NCBI GenBank assembly: GCA_964596165.1
Contig: CAZQTW010000022.1
Span: 1-64,000, forward strand
Length of the DNA: 64,000 nucleotides
From: CAYUQT01 sp964596165
GTDB taxonomy: Bacteria; Planctomycetota; Phycisphaerae; UBA1845; JAFGLZ01
Direction of reading: 5' to 3'
The notes under the pieces are model-generated. The model worked only from the letters and a program-made list of their open reading frames with translations, ran no database searches and was not told the origin of the DNA. Of this stretch, positions 51,939 to 60,900 are shown piece by piece (position 1 is the stretch's first letter; each line of letters starts with the position of its first letter). The position numbers and the translations under genes are program-made.

Positions 51939-53084
51939 ATGAGAACCAGAAGCATGCAAAATAGGCGTCGAGGCGCCGTCGTCGTCTGGTCGGCGCTATC
52001 CATGACCACACTGTTGGGTTTTGCCGCGCTCTCGGTGGATCTTGGATATGTGTATATGGTCCGTACGCAACTGCAAGCTTCGGCTGATGCAGCCGCGTTG
52101 GCCGGAGCCAGCGCCTACTTCACCGACGCCGCCATCAAGAACGATTGGTGCCAAGTGACGTCTACGGCCTCTCAAAGGGCCAGCTACATCGCGTATCAGA
52201 ATGTGACTGAGAACGTGCCGACGATCCTCAGTTACGGCGACATTATGCTCGGCCGTCATGATTTCAACAATCCCAGCGCGCCGCTCACATACACGGGAAA
52301 GTGGAATGGCGTGAACGTAACTGCTCGACGGACTGTCGGCAGCGCAAACGGTCCTTTGAACCTCTTCTTCGCGAATATCTTCGGGATCTCCCAGACCGGC
52401 TTGATCGCCACGGCTCGGGCCGCCGTGGATGATCGATTCGCCGGATATCGACTCCAGGAAGACGGAGTAATGATCCCGTTCACCATCTACCGCAACACGT
52501 ACTACACCATGCTGGCCACGGGGCTTGATCAGTACGCACATGATGCGAACACGGTCTACAAATGGCCCGACGGCATACGAGAAATCAAGCTCTATCCATG
52601 GGTGGATGACAAGGACATCGGCGGCGACGCACCCGGCAACTTCGGTACGCTCAATATCGGCGTCGGCGACCAGGGAACCACGATGTTGGAACAACAGATT
52701 CTCAATGGCGTTACCGCTGAGCAACTGCGAAACGAGTTCGGAACGACTACGCTGCTCTTCCACGGTGAAGACGGTCAGCCAATCACGTATGTGGCGACGG
52801 GCAACCCCGGACTTTCTACCGGACTCAGAGATGCCGTCCAGGCGAGAATTGGAGACGTCGTGGGCTTCTTCATTCATGACAGTGTTGCTGACGGCGGATC
52901 CAATTGCCAGTATGTTATTAGTGACATCCGCTTCGGTCGGGTCATGGACATCATCCTTACGGGCAATCTTCACTACCGGTCCATCGTGATCCAGCCGTGC
53001 GGCTACACGAGCATGGCCATTGTCGTCGAAGTTGGCGCACCATCGAGCAACGGATACGTCGGGCGCGCCGTCTTGGTCCAATAG
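51939..53084 (+). CDS. TadG-like pilus-associated protein
   Basis: This 381-residue protein starts MRTRSMQNRRRGAVVVWSAL with the TadE/G-type hydrophobic helix LLGFAALSVDLGYVYMV. DAAALAGASAYF follows, the usual signature of TadG/TadE-related proteins. The remaining 330 residues show no vWA motif and no known domain. It is membrane-anchored with the bulk outside. GGGGGA lies 5 bases before the ATG. A second paralogue follows at 53421. Confidence 0.82.
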   Translation: MRTRSMQNRRRGAVVVWSALSMTTLLGFAALSVDLGYVYMVRTQLQASADAAALAGASAYFTDAAIKNDWCQVTSTASQRASYIAYQNVTENVPTILSYGDIMLGRHDFNNPSAPLTYTGKWNGVNVTARRTVGSANGPLNLFFANIFGISQTGLIATARAAVDDRFAGYRLQEDGVMIPFTIYRNTYYTMLATGLDQYAHDANTVYKWPDGIREIKLYPWVDDKDIGGDAPGNFGTLNIGVGDQGTTMLEQQILNGVTAEQLRNEFGTTTLLFHGEDGQPITYVATGNPGLSTGLRDAVQARIGDVVGFFIHDSVADGGSNCQYVISDIRFGRVMDIILTGNLHYRSIVIQPCGYTSMAIVVEVGAPSSNGYVGRAVLVQ

Positions 53085-53256
53085 TGCGAATGGACCGATG
53101 CAGGAGGCTTGAGGGGGGTCATCTAGAACCGGGCACGTGATTGGGATCCGAAGTGCGGACCCATAATATCGGAGCTAGGGCGTTGTTGGAGGCAGCGCCG
53201 CTGACTGAAAAAGACTGGAGATCTCCCAATCGGATTCAACGGCAGATGTGATATTT

Positions 53257-53323
53257 CCCATTTTCCCTAAATCCCCCATAATCACTTGACTGGACCACTG
53301 CCAAATTCCATATTCTCCCTTGG
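53257..53323 (+). promoter_or_regulatory. Upstream motifs shared by the two TadG-like genes (copy 2)
   Basis: CCCATTTTCC (53257-53266) and CATATTCTCCCTTGG (53309-53323) copy the motifs before the first gene, with 17 bases more between them. A TTGACT at 53286-53291 and TATTCT at 53311-53316 could be promoter boxes with a long 19-base spacer. The gap 53085-53420 holds no gene. Confidence 0.5.
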
Positions 53324-53420
53324 AGTGTAGGGGCACCGATTTTAGGAATGGAATCTGAGGTTGTACCGGCCCGTTTGGCCTGCGGGCAAGCGTGCCGTTT
53401 GGGTCGGGGGAGGTCATGTG

Positions 53421-55211
53421 ATGAGGGGAAGAAGAAGCACGAATCGTCGTCGGGGTGCCGTCGTTGTCTGGACGGCCATGTCCATGGTCACGCTCCTGGG
53501 CTTCGCCGCGCTGTCGGTGGACCTGGGCTACTTGTATATGGTTCGGGCCGAGCTTCAAGTTGCGGCCGACGCCGCGGCACTTGCGGCCGCGGGGCAACTC
53601 GCCAACGGAGGCGGCGACGCACAGGCGGCTGCCCGTCAGATGGCCAACCAGTACGCGGCCATCAATCCGGTGCTGAACCAGACGCCGGTCCTCGACCCGG
53701 CAACGGATGTCGTGTTCGGTCAGGCCATTCTGAACCCTGCCACCGGCAAGTATGATTTCGTACCAAACGCCGCCGTGACCGACGCGGTCAGGGTTCGCGT
53801 ACGCAGGACCGCCGATTCGCCCAACGGCAGTGTTCCGCTGTTGTTCGCGAACATCTTCGGCAAGAGTCAGAAGGACATGTTCGCCGAGTCGACGGCCATC
53901 CTGGTGCCGCGCGACATCGCGATCGTCGCGGACTTGTCGGCGTCGCATAACGACGACAGCGAGCTTCGGCACATCAACGAACCGAACATCTCGATCAACC
54001 TGTGGAACGTCTGGGCGGCCATGCCCGGCGGCATGAGTCCGAGCGACCCCAACTACAGCCCGCAGAAAGCCGGTCCGACCTGGGGCGCCTTCATGCAGCA
54101 GGCCGGCTTCGGCGAGATGACGCTGAACTCCGGCTACAACCCCGTCAGTGACACCGGGCTGGCCTACCTGCCGAAGGGCTCTTCCTGGACGAGCAACACG
54201 GTCATAGCCAACCTGCTTCGGGCACAGAACTACAACGAGAGGGAAGTCAGCGCGATCCTGTCGGCCAGCTACGACAGCGACGAAACGGTATGGAAGGCCC
54301 GCGTCTGCACCGCCCTGGGGCTGTCGGTATGGCGGAGCGGTTTGGGCGCCGATCCGGACGGCAAACTGCCCAAGTGGCAAATCGAGGGCCTTACGCCGGG
54401 TAACGGCGACACCAAGGTCGTCTGGAGTAGTGAGTTGACCTGGGTCCGCTCTTACCCGTATCCGAGCGGATCGTGGAGTGATTGGCTCACCTACGTCAAG
54501 TCAACTTCAAGCCGAATGTACAGCGAGGGAAATACGGCCTTCCGATATCGGTTCGGCGTCAAGACGTTCATGAACTACCTTCTGGAGAACAAGCCCAGTC
54601 ACAGCGCGTGTCCGGACCTGGCGTTGACGCCGGCACAGCCCATGCAGGCCGTCAAGGAAGCCGTCGAACGGATGATGCAGATCATCGACGAGCTCGACAC
54701 CGACGACCAGGTCAGCTTGGAAGTGTACGACACCTGGGGCCGGCACGAGGTGGATCTGACCAAGGACTACGCTCAGATCAGCCATCGCCTGAATCAGATG
54801 CAGGCCGGCTACTACCAAAGCACGACCAACATGGCCGACGGTGAGAACAAGGCCATCGCCGAGCTGAGCAGCGGTCGGGCTCGCCTCGCCGCCGTCAAGG
54901 TGATGATCCTCCTGACCGACGGAAACGCCAACACCGACCTTAGCGGATACACCGGCTACAACGAGTACGAGCCGGATACGCTCCCGAAGATACAGGCGAG
55001 GGAGAAGGCGCAGGAAGCCGCGGCGATGGGCATCCGGATCTACACGGTCGGCGTCGGCGCCCGAGTCGATACCGTCGGATTGGAAGAGATCGCCGCAATC
55101 GGACACGGAACCTACTTCCAGGCGTCGGGATCGATCGACGACTACACCGCTCAACTCCGAGCAATTTTCGAGACCCTCGGAGGAAAGCGACCCGTGATGT
55201 TGATCAATTAG
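53421..55211 (+). CDS. TadG-like protein with von Willebrand A domain
   Basis: This 596-residue protein shares the N-terminal TadG signature with the gene before it (RRRGAVVVWTAMSM, DLGYLYMVRAELQ, DAAALAAAGQL). A von Willebrand A fold follows with the metal site DLSAS (in IAIVADLSASHNDD). A large insert, then VKVMILLTDGNANT and GIRIYTVGVGAR, complete the fold. About 250 residues separate the metal site from the rest. It would be an adhesin or assembly factor of Tad-type pili. GGGGGAGG lies 7 bases before the ATG. Confidence 0.88.
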   Translation: MRGRRSTNRRRGAVVVWTAMSMVTLLGFAALSVDLGYLYMVRAELQVAADAAALAAAGQLANGGGDAQAAARQMANQYAAINPVLNQTPVLDPATDVVFGQAILNPATGKYDFVPNAAVTDAVRVRVRRTADSPNGSVPLLFANIFGKSQKDMFAESTAILVPRDIAIVADLSASHNDDSELRHINEPNISINLWNVWAAMPGGMSPSDPNYSPQKAGPTWGAFMQQAGFGEMTLNSGYNPVSDTGLAYLPKGSSWTSNTVIANLLRAQNYNEREVSAILSASYDSDETVWKARVCTALGLSVWRSGLGADPDGKLPKWQIEGLTPGNGDTKVVWSSELTWVRSYPYPSGSWSDWLTYVKSTSSRMYSEGNTAFRYRFGVKTFMNYLLENKPSHSACPDLALTPAQPMQAVKEAVERMMQIIDELDTDDQVSLEVYDTWGRHEVDLTKDYAQISHRLNQMQAGYYQSTTNMADGENKAIAELSSGRARLAAVKVMILLTDGNANTDLSGYTGYNEYEPDTLPKIQAREKAQEAAAMGIRIYTVGVGARVDTVGLEEIAAIGHGTYFQASGSIDDYTAQLRAIFETLGGKRPVMLIN

Positions 55212-55248
55212 ACGGAGCTGCAATCACGGAGGGGGTTGGAAGCACCGG

Positions 55249-55287
55249 GGCGGGCGCTTACCAGGCGACCCGCCCTTGCCCTTTTTA
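55249..55287 (+). terminator. Intrinsic terminator after the TadG-like pair
   Basis: GGGCGGGCGC (55249-55258) pairs with GCGACCCGCCC (55266-55276) with one bulged base. TTGCCCTTTTT follows. It ends the transcript 38 bases past the stop. Confidence 0.8.
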
Positions 55288-55352
55288 CGCGGCCGGCCGG
55301 CGCCGCCGGAAACCGCCCGACGGTCGCTCCCCTCGACGACGTCATCCTCTCA

Positions 55353-55380
55353 TTGCTCGGCATCGTCTTCTCGGTAGAAT
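55353..55380 (+). promoter_or_regulatory. Putative lpxA promoter
   Basis: TTGCTC (55353-55358) is followed after 16 bases by TAGAAT (55375-55380), 34 bases before the lpxA ATG. Confidence 0.5.
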
Positions 55381-55414
55381 AGGCGACGATTGTTCTATTG
55401 GAGAAGCACGACTC

Positions 55415-56245
55415 ATGGCCATCCACCCCGCCGCCGTCGTAGATCCCAAGGCTGAGATCGATTCCACCGCGGACGTCGGACCCCACGCCGTTATCGAAGG
55501 TCCGGTGAAGATCGGGGCGAACACCCGGATCTACCCGAATGCGTACATCTCCGGCTGGACGACGATCGGACGGAACTGCCAGATCCACCCCGGCGTCGTC
55601 GTCGGTCACCTGCCGCAGGACTTTCATTTCCAGGAGTGCCGCAGCTTCTGTGTCATCGGCGACGGCACGATCGTTCGCGAGTTCGCGAGCATCCATCGCG
55701 GAACCCAACCCGAGTCATCCACCGTCGTCGGAAGCAACTGCTTCATCATGGGTTACTCGCACATCGGGCACAATTGCGTGCTCGGCGACGGCGTCAAGTT
55801 CTACAACATGGCCGCCGCCAGCGGGCACGTCGAGATCGGAGCCAACGCCATCGTCAGCGGCTACACGGTGATTCACCAGTTTGTCCGCATCGGTCCGTAC
55901 GCCATCATCGGCGGGTTGAGTCGTATCGGCATGGACGTGGCCCCCTTCTTCACCTGTATCCGTGAGACCGAGTGCATCGGCATCAACGCCATCGGCATGC
56001 GACGAAACGGATTTACCCGCGAGCAGATCCTCGACGCCAAGGAGGCCTATCGCATCCTCTACCGCTCCGGTACGACGTTTCGAAAGGCCGTCGATCGCCT
56101 CGCGGAAGCGGTCAAGACCGATGTGGGCCGACAGATCCTCGACTTCGTCAGGTCGCCCAGCAAGCGAGGGTTCGCCGGCGGACCGAGCCACCGCGAGAGC
56201 TTCGCCGGCCGTCAATCCGAGTTGCCCGACGACTCTGTCGCATGA
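55415..56245 (+). CDS. lpxA: UDP-N-acetylglucosamine acyltransferase
   Basis: It starts lipid A synthesis by acylating UDP-GlcNAc. This 276-residue protein has left-handed beta-helix hexapeptide repeats (IHPAAVVDPKAEI and VIEGPVKIGANTRI). The catalytic histidine is in the MGYSHIGHNC block, and the C-terminal helices (GFTREQILDAKEAYRILYR) are family-like. The length is normal (E. coli 262) plus a short tail. GGAGAAG stands 8 bases before the ATG. No other lpx gene is adjacent, unlike in Proteobacteria. It shows the cell has, or derives from a line with, lipid A. Confidence 0.93.
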   Translation: MAIHPAAVVDPKAEIDSTADVGPHAVIEGPVKIGANTRIYPNAYISGWTTIGRNCQIHPGVVVGHLPQDFHFQECRSFCVIGDGTIVREFASIHRGTQPESSTVVGSNCFIMGYSHIGHNCVLGDGVKFYNMAAASGHVEIGANAIVSGYTVIHQFVRIGPYAIIGGLSRIGMDVAPFFTCIRETECIGINAIGMRRNGFTREQILDAKEAYRILYRSGTTFRKAVDRLAEAVKTDVGRQILDFVRSPSKRGFAGGPSHRESFAGRQSELPDDSVA

Positions 56246-56311
56246 ACTCGGCAACCGCGCCCGTGACGAAACCGACGTCGGATGAGGCGCCGTGCAGGGT
56301 CTTCGATCGCG

Positions 56312-57019
56312 CTACCGGCCGGGTCGCGAACCGGAAGACGGCAAGGTCGACGTGGCGGGCCGCGCGACGGAGACCGCATCTCTCATGGCCTTCACCTTCC
56401 TGAACACGCGGCCGGCGAACTCGCTTCGGATCTCTTCAAGGGTCAAGTCGCGGCGCTCCAATTCCCTCGCACACACCTCGACGCTCGATGCGAGCGAGCC
56501 GATCAAGCCGGGCAGCTCCGGATTCGGCGAGGGCGGCGCGTACAGCCAGCGGCCGTCTTGAAGCACGAACTGATACTCCTCATGCGGCAGCCGATTCGAC
56601 ACCTGAGCCACCACCACCGCGCGGTCGCCTTCCAGCCGTTCGCCGCTGAATTCGACGAATCGGCTGAACAGCCCGATGTTGTCCTCCAGACCGCTCAAGT
56701 CAAACTCGCCGGCCACCATCTCCCCGTGCAGGGCGGCGATTCGTTGCTGGGCCCGCCTGTTCGCATCGAGCAGACGGTCGATCGCCATGAGCGTGTCCAC
56801 CAGCACGCCCCGCTGACCCAATACAACGTGCGTCCCGAACTGCATGTATTTCCGCTCGCGCTGCAGGGCCCGCAGGGTCTTCGCCACGTCGACCGGCGAG
56901 GCCGGCGGACCGGCCTGCCCCGCGGCGTCCTTGCTGTTGCAGCCCGAGCAGAGTCCCACCATGAGCCATGCGGAGCAGGCCGCCATGCCGGCACGCCACA
57001 ACCGTGCGTTTTTGCTCAT
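56312..57019 (-). CDS. Lipoprotein, unknown
   Basis: This 235-residue protein has a lipoprotein signal (WRAGMAACSAWLMVGLCSGC, Cys at about residue 27). A helical region (LRALQRERKYMQFGTHVVL, DRLLDANRRAQQRIAALHG) leads into a strand part (VVVAQVSNRLPHEEYQFVL). No domain is recognised. It lies in the same direction as the secretin and the next lipoprotein, and may belong to that operon. Confidence 0.65.
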   Translation of the reverse strand: MSKNARLWRAGMAACSAWLMVGLCSGCNSKDAAGQAGPPASPVDVAKTLRALQRERKYMQFGTHVVLGQRGVLVDTLMAIDRLLDANRRAQQRIAALHGEMVAGEFDLSGLEDNIGLFSRFVEFSGERLEGDRAVVVAQVSNRLPHEEYQFVLQDGRWLYAPPSPNPELPGLIGSLASSVEVCARELERRDLTLEEIRSEFAGRVFRKVKAMRDAVSVARPATSTLPSSGSRPGR

Positions 57020-57181
57020 GGGATCGCAATACCCCGCTCGCGCCGGTACGGTTCGACAGCGTTGCGCCTGGTCGCGGAAAGCCTTCTTGCCGCGGCCGCC
57101 GACTCGGACCGGTCGCTAAGAACCTTTCCCGCGGCGCGATCGGCTTCCAGCATTCCGAAATCGGAAACCCGGCATCCCCGG

Positions 57182-57841
57182 TTACGTCCGCCCCCGCGCC
57201 GGCACCTGTAACCAGAATGGCGGACGGCGAACCAGACGCCCGTCCGTCCGCTGATACTCGATCACGAGAGCGGCTCGTTTTCCGGCCAGATCCAGGTCGC
57301 CCCAGGAAAGGCGAAGCTGATACCCATCGCCCATCACGTACGTCCGGTCCGGACGGCGCACCACGCGAAACGGCATGGCCTTCTCGGGCGGCAGCACCCA
57401 TTCATGCAACAGCTTGCCGACGGCATTCTGCCCGGCTCGCGCATCGGCCTCTTTCGTGGCGCTCGACGAATCCTGAGGCTCATACAGCAACACACGGATC
57501 GTCCCCGCGCCGAAGACGCCCTTCTGCGTGCTCGCCGAGATCAGGTACAGATTGACCGCCAAGCCGTTGATCTTGGTCGGGTCCGACATGTCGAAGTTGA
57601 CCCACGGCTTGGGCCGAATCGTACACATGATCGCCATGACGTCGTCGAAAAGCGGGGCGTTTACCGTCTGCTGGACGTGTGGCGGAGTGTCGCAGCCGAT
57701 CAAGAGCGGAACGGCCGGTACGATTACAAGGACGGAAAAGAGACGCAATACCCTTGGGCACGCCCCTCTTCGGGCCCTCACGAAAAGGACCCCACCCTGC
57801 CGACGTGCCCCCCGAAGGAATCCACCCGAGCAGAAGGTCAT
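57182..57841 (-). CDS. Lipoprotein, unknown, next to the giant secretin
   Basis: This 219-residue protein has the lipobox LLIGC near residue 50. That is long for a signal, so a later start such as the GTG near 57779 is possible. The mature part has strands (GTIRVLLYEPQDSS, FRVVRRPDRTYVMGDGYQLRLSW). No family is recognised. It is immediately downstream of the secretin on the same strand and may serve as a pilotin or accessory lipoprotein (inference). Confidence 0.65.
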   Translation of the reverse strand: MTFCSGGFLRGARRQGGVLFVRARRGACPRVLRLFSVLVIVPAVPLLIGCDTPPHVQQTVNAPLFDDVMAIMCTIRPKPWVNFDMSDPTKINGLAVNLYLISASTQKGVFGAGTIRVLLYEPQDSSSATKEADARAGQNAVGKLLHEWVLPPEKAMPFRVVRRPDRTYVMGDGYQLRLSWGDLDLAGKRAALVIEYQRTDGRLVRRPPFWLQVPARGRT

Positions 57842-57958
57842 GGCCGGACCTCACTTCGTCCCAGCATCGAGCCCTCGCACCTCACCCGAATCGAGAAAAC
57901 GACCGTCGCAGCCGGGAGCCTAGTTGGAGAGGTCCCCCGGGGCGCAGCCCCCTCCCTG

Positions 57959-60900
57959 TCACCGTCGCTGCTGCAGGTAGTACTCATAACTGTCGGGTCC
58001 GACCATCTTCTGGACCGGTTGCTCTAGCTGTTGACCGACCATGATGGGTTTGGCCGGCCCGTATTGCGGCCGGCTCGGACCGTAGTCGGTCCTCGCCTCG
58101 GGCCTCGCTTCTCCGGTGTCCGGCGAGGTCGGCCGCTTCAAAGGCTCGCGAGGCGCCAGCGGCTCTTCCTCGGGTTTCACCTGGAGCTTCTCCAACAGCG
58201 GACTCTGGCGAACCGTGTCCGGCAGCAGGTCGGCCTTGTCGCGTTCCTTGACCGACAGTTCGCGGGCCTGCCTCTCCGTGTTGACCACCACGGGCGTCAG
58301 GACAATCAAGAGCTCGGTCTTTCTCTTGCTCTGGACGGTCGCCCGGAACAACAGGCCCAAGCCCGGAATGTCGCCCAGGATGGGAACCTTGCTCTCGCTC
58401 TTCTGCTCCTCCGTCGTGATCAGCCCGCCGATGACGACCGTCTCGCCGTCCTTGACCGTGATGCTCGTCTCGGCCTGCCGCTTGTTGAAGATCGGCGCCC
58501 TCAGCCCCTCGGTAATCTGCACGGTCGAGTCGGCGATCGACGAGATCTCCGGCGCCACCTCCAGGTTGACGAACCCATCCGGGTTGATGTGCGGCGTCAC
58601 GTTCAGAATCACGCCGACATCCTCATAGTTGACCGAGGTTTGCGTCTGACCGGCGTAGATGTTGGTGTTCGCGACGTACGGCACCTGCTGGCCGATCGAG
58701 ATCTTGGCCTTCTGGTTGTCCTGGGCCATGATCTGCGGCCGGCTGAGCACCTCGAGGCGCCCCTCCGACTGAAGGGCCCTTAACAAGAAATTGAAGTCCT
58801 CGCCGGTGATGGTGAACGTGAACCCGCCCAGCGAACCCGCCGCTCCCGCCGCCCCGACGTCCGTGCCCGCGACATAGTCGTACTGGTTGCTCGACAGCAG
58901 GTTGTTCCGACGCGGATCGGCCACGGCCGTCTCGCTGAAAAGGAGATCCTGAACCGCGAATTCCAGCCCCATCTCCACGCGGTCGTCCAGCGTGACCTCG
59001 GCCATCAACACCTGAATCATGACCTGACGCGGCGGCGTGTCCAGCTCCGCCAGCATCTTCGTGACCTGCGACTCATAGCGGGGACTCGCCGAGACCAGCA
59101 AGCAGTTGGTCGCCTTGTCGGCGACGACCGACACCTCGCGCTCGATCTGCCGAAGCTTGGCCTCCTCGTCGCCCAGTTCCTTGTACAGCGTGCTGATGTT
59201 CTTGAAGTGGTCCTTCAGCGCCTTCTCGAGTTCCTCCGCCTTCGCGAACTTCACGCGATAGACATTGTTGGCCCGATCCTCGATTTCCTGCTCGTCAAGC
59301 TGGCGGACCAGTTTCTCCGCGATGTCGAGGTACTCTTGGGTCCCGGCGGCGATGACCGAGTTCGTTCGGGTGTCCGGAGTGAACGACAGAAGCTGGCGGC
59401 CCGCCGGTCCGCCCTCCGCGCCGAGCCCGCCGCCGATACCCGCTCCCGCCAGCGTCAGCACCTGCTGCTCCTCCGCCCCGGGCACCCCACTCGTCTGGCG
59501 GCGAGCCTGCTCGCCGACCTTGAAGAGCTTCTCCAGCACCTTGACCATCTGAGCGGCGTCGGCGTTCTGGAGCGGGAAGACCCGGACGTCCACCTCGCGA
59601 GGCGGAATGCCGTCGATCGCCTTGATCAACTGATCGAGCATCTCCAGGCTGTCCGGACTCGCCCGAACGATCAGCGAGTTCGTCAACTTTTCCGCGACGA
59701 TCTGGACGTTCCGGCGCAGGAGCTTCTTGATGACCTCCTCGCCCGTCTCCTTGTCCTTTTGCGTGAATGAGATCAGGACCGAATCCGACGACCCGCCGCG
59801 ACCGGCGCCGGTCGTCCGCGCGGCGCCGCGCCCGCTGAGCACCTCGTTCAGCGTCTTGGCCAGATTCTCGGCATCCGCCTGCCTCAGGCGGAAGATCTGA
59901 ACGCGCGTTTCCTCGCGAGGATTCGTCGTGTCGAGGTTCTTCACCAGCTCGGTGATGTCTTCCATCTCGCTGGGCGACGCCCAAACGATCAGCGAGTTCG
60001 TTTGCGGATCGACGCTCAACGAAATGCCGGGCGCCGCCCGGCCGCCCCCGGCGCCGGTTCCCGTCGCCCGCTGCTGCGAGTAGAGCTCCTGGATCACCTG
60101 TTGGAGGTCCTGCGCGTTTGCCTTCTCCAGCGGGAAGATCTTCATCCGGTTGGCCGCCTCGCTCTTGACGTCGATGTGCTCGAGCAGGCTCTTGACCGTC
60201 TTGTGGTCTTCCTGACTCGCCGCGACGATCAGCACGTTCGCCGTCTCGTCGGCCCGGACGAACGGCGTCGTCCCCGCCGCCGTCGACACCCCGCCTCCGC
60301 CGCGCGTCGCCTTCTCCTTGAACAGGTCCGTCAGGATGTCCGCCGCCTTGATCGCCGAGGTGTGAATCAGGGCGTACGGCCGGATCTCGCGCGTCGGCTC
60401 GTCGCTCGGCACGTCCAACTTCGCGATCAGCGACCCGGCCTGCGTCAGGACGTCGCGCGACCCCGAGATAATCAGCGTGTTGGACCGATCGTCCGGTATC
60501 ACCGTCACCGGCATCTCGGGTCCCGCCTTCTGACGGAACGTCTGCATCCCCTTGAGCACGTCCTGGAGCATGCCGGCCAGCTTCACGACGTCGGCGTGCT
60601 GAACCTTGTACAATTGAACGTTGCCTTCCAGGAACGGCGCGTCCTTGACGTCCATCTGAGCGACGAGCTTCTCGATGATCGAGTAGTTCTCCTTGCTCGC
60701 CGACACGATGATCGAATTCGTTCGAAGGTCGGGCTCCACCAACACCTTGTCGCGGGCCTTCATGGCCGCCGATTGTTGACCGCCGCCCATGCCGGGCTTG
60801 TGCAATCCTTCCTTGAACATCCGATCGATCATTTCCGAGATCCGCGTGGCGTCCGCGAACTTCAGCGTGAAAAACCGAATCACGCCCTCGAGCGGCGGCT

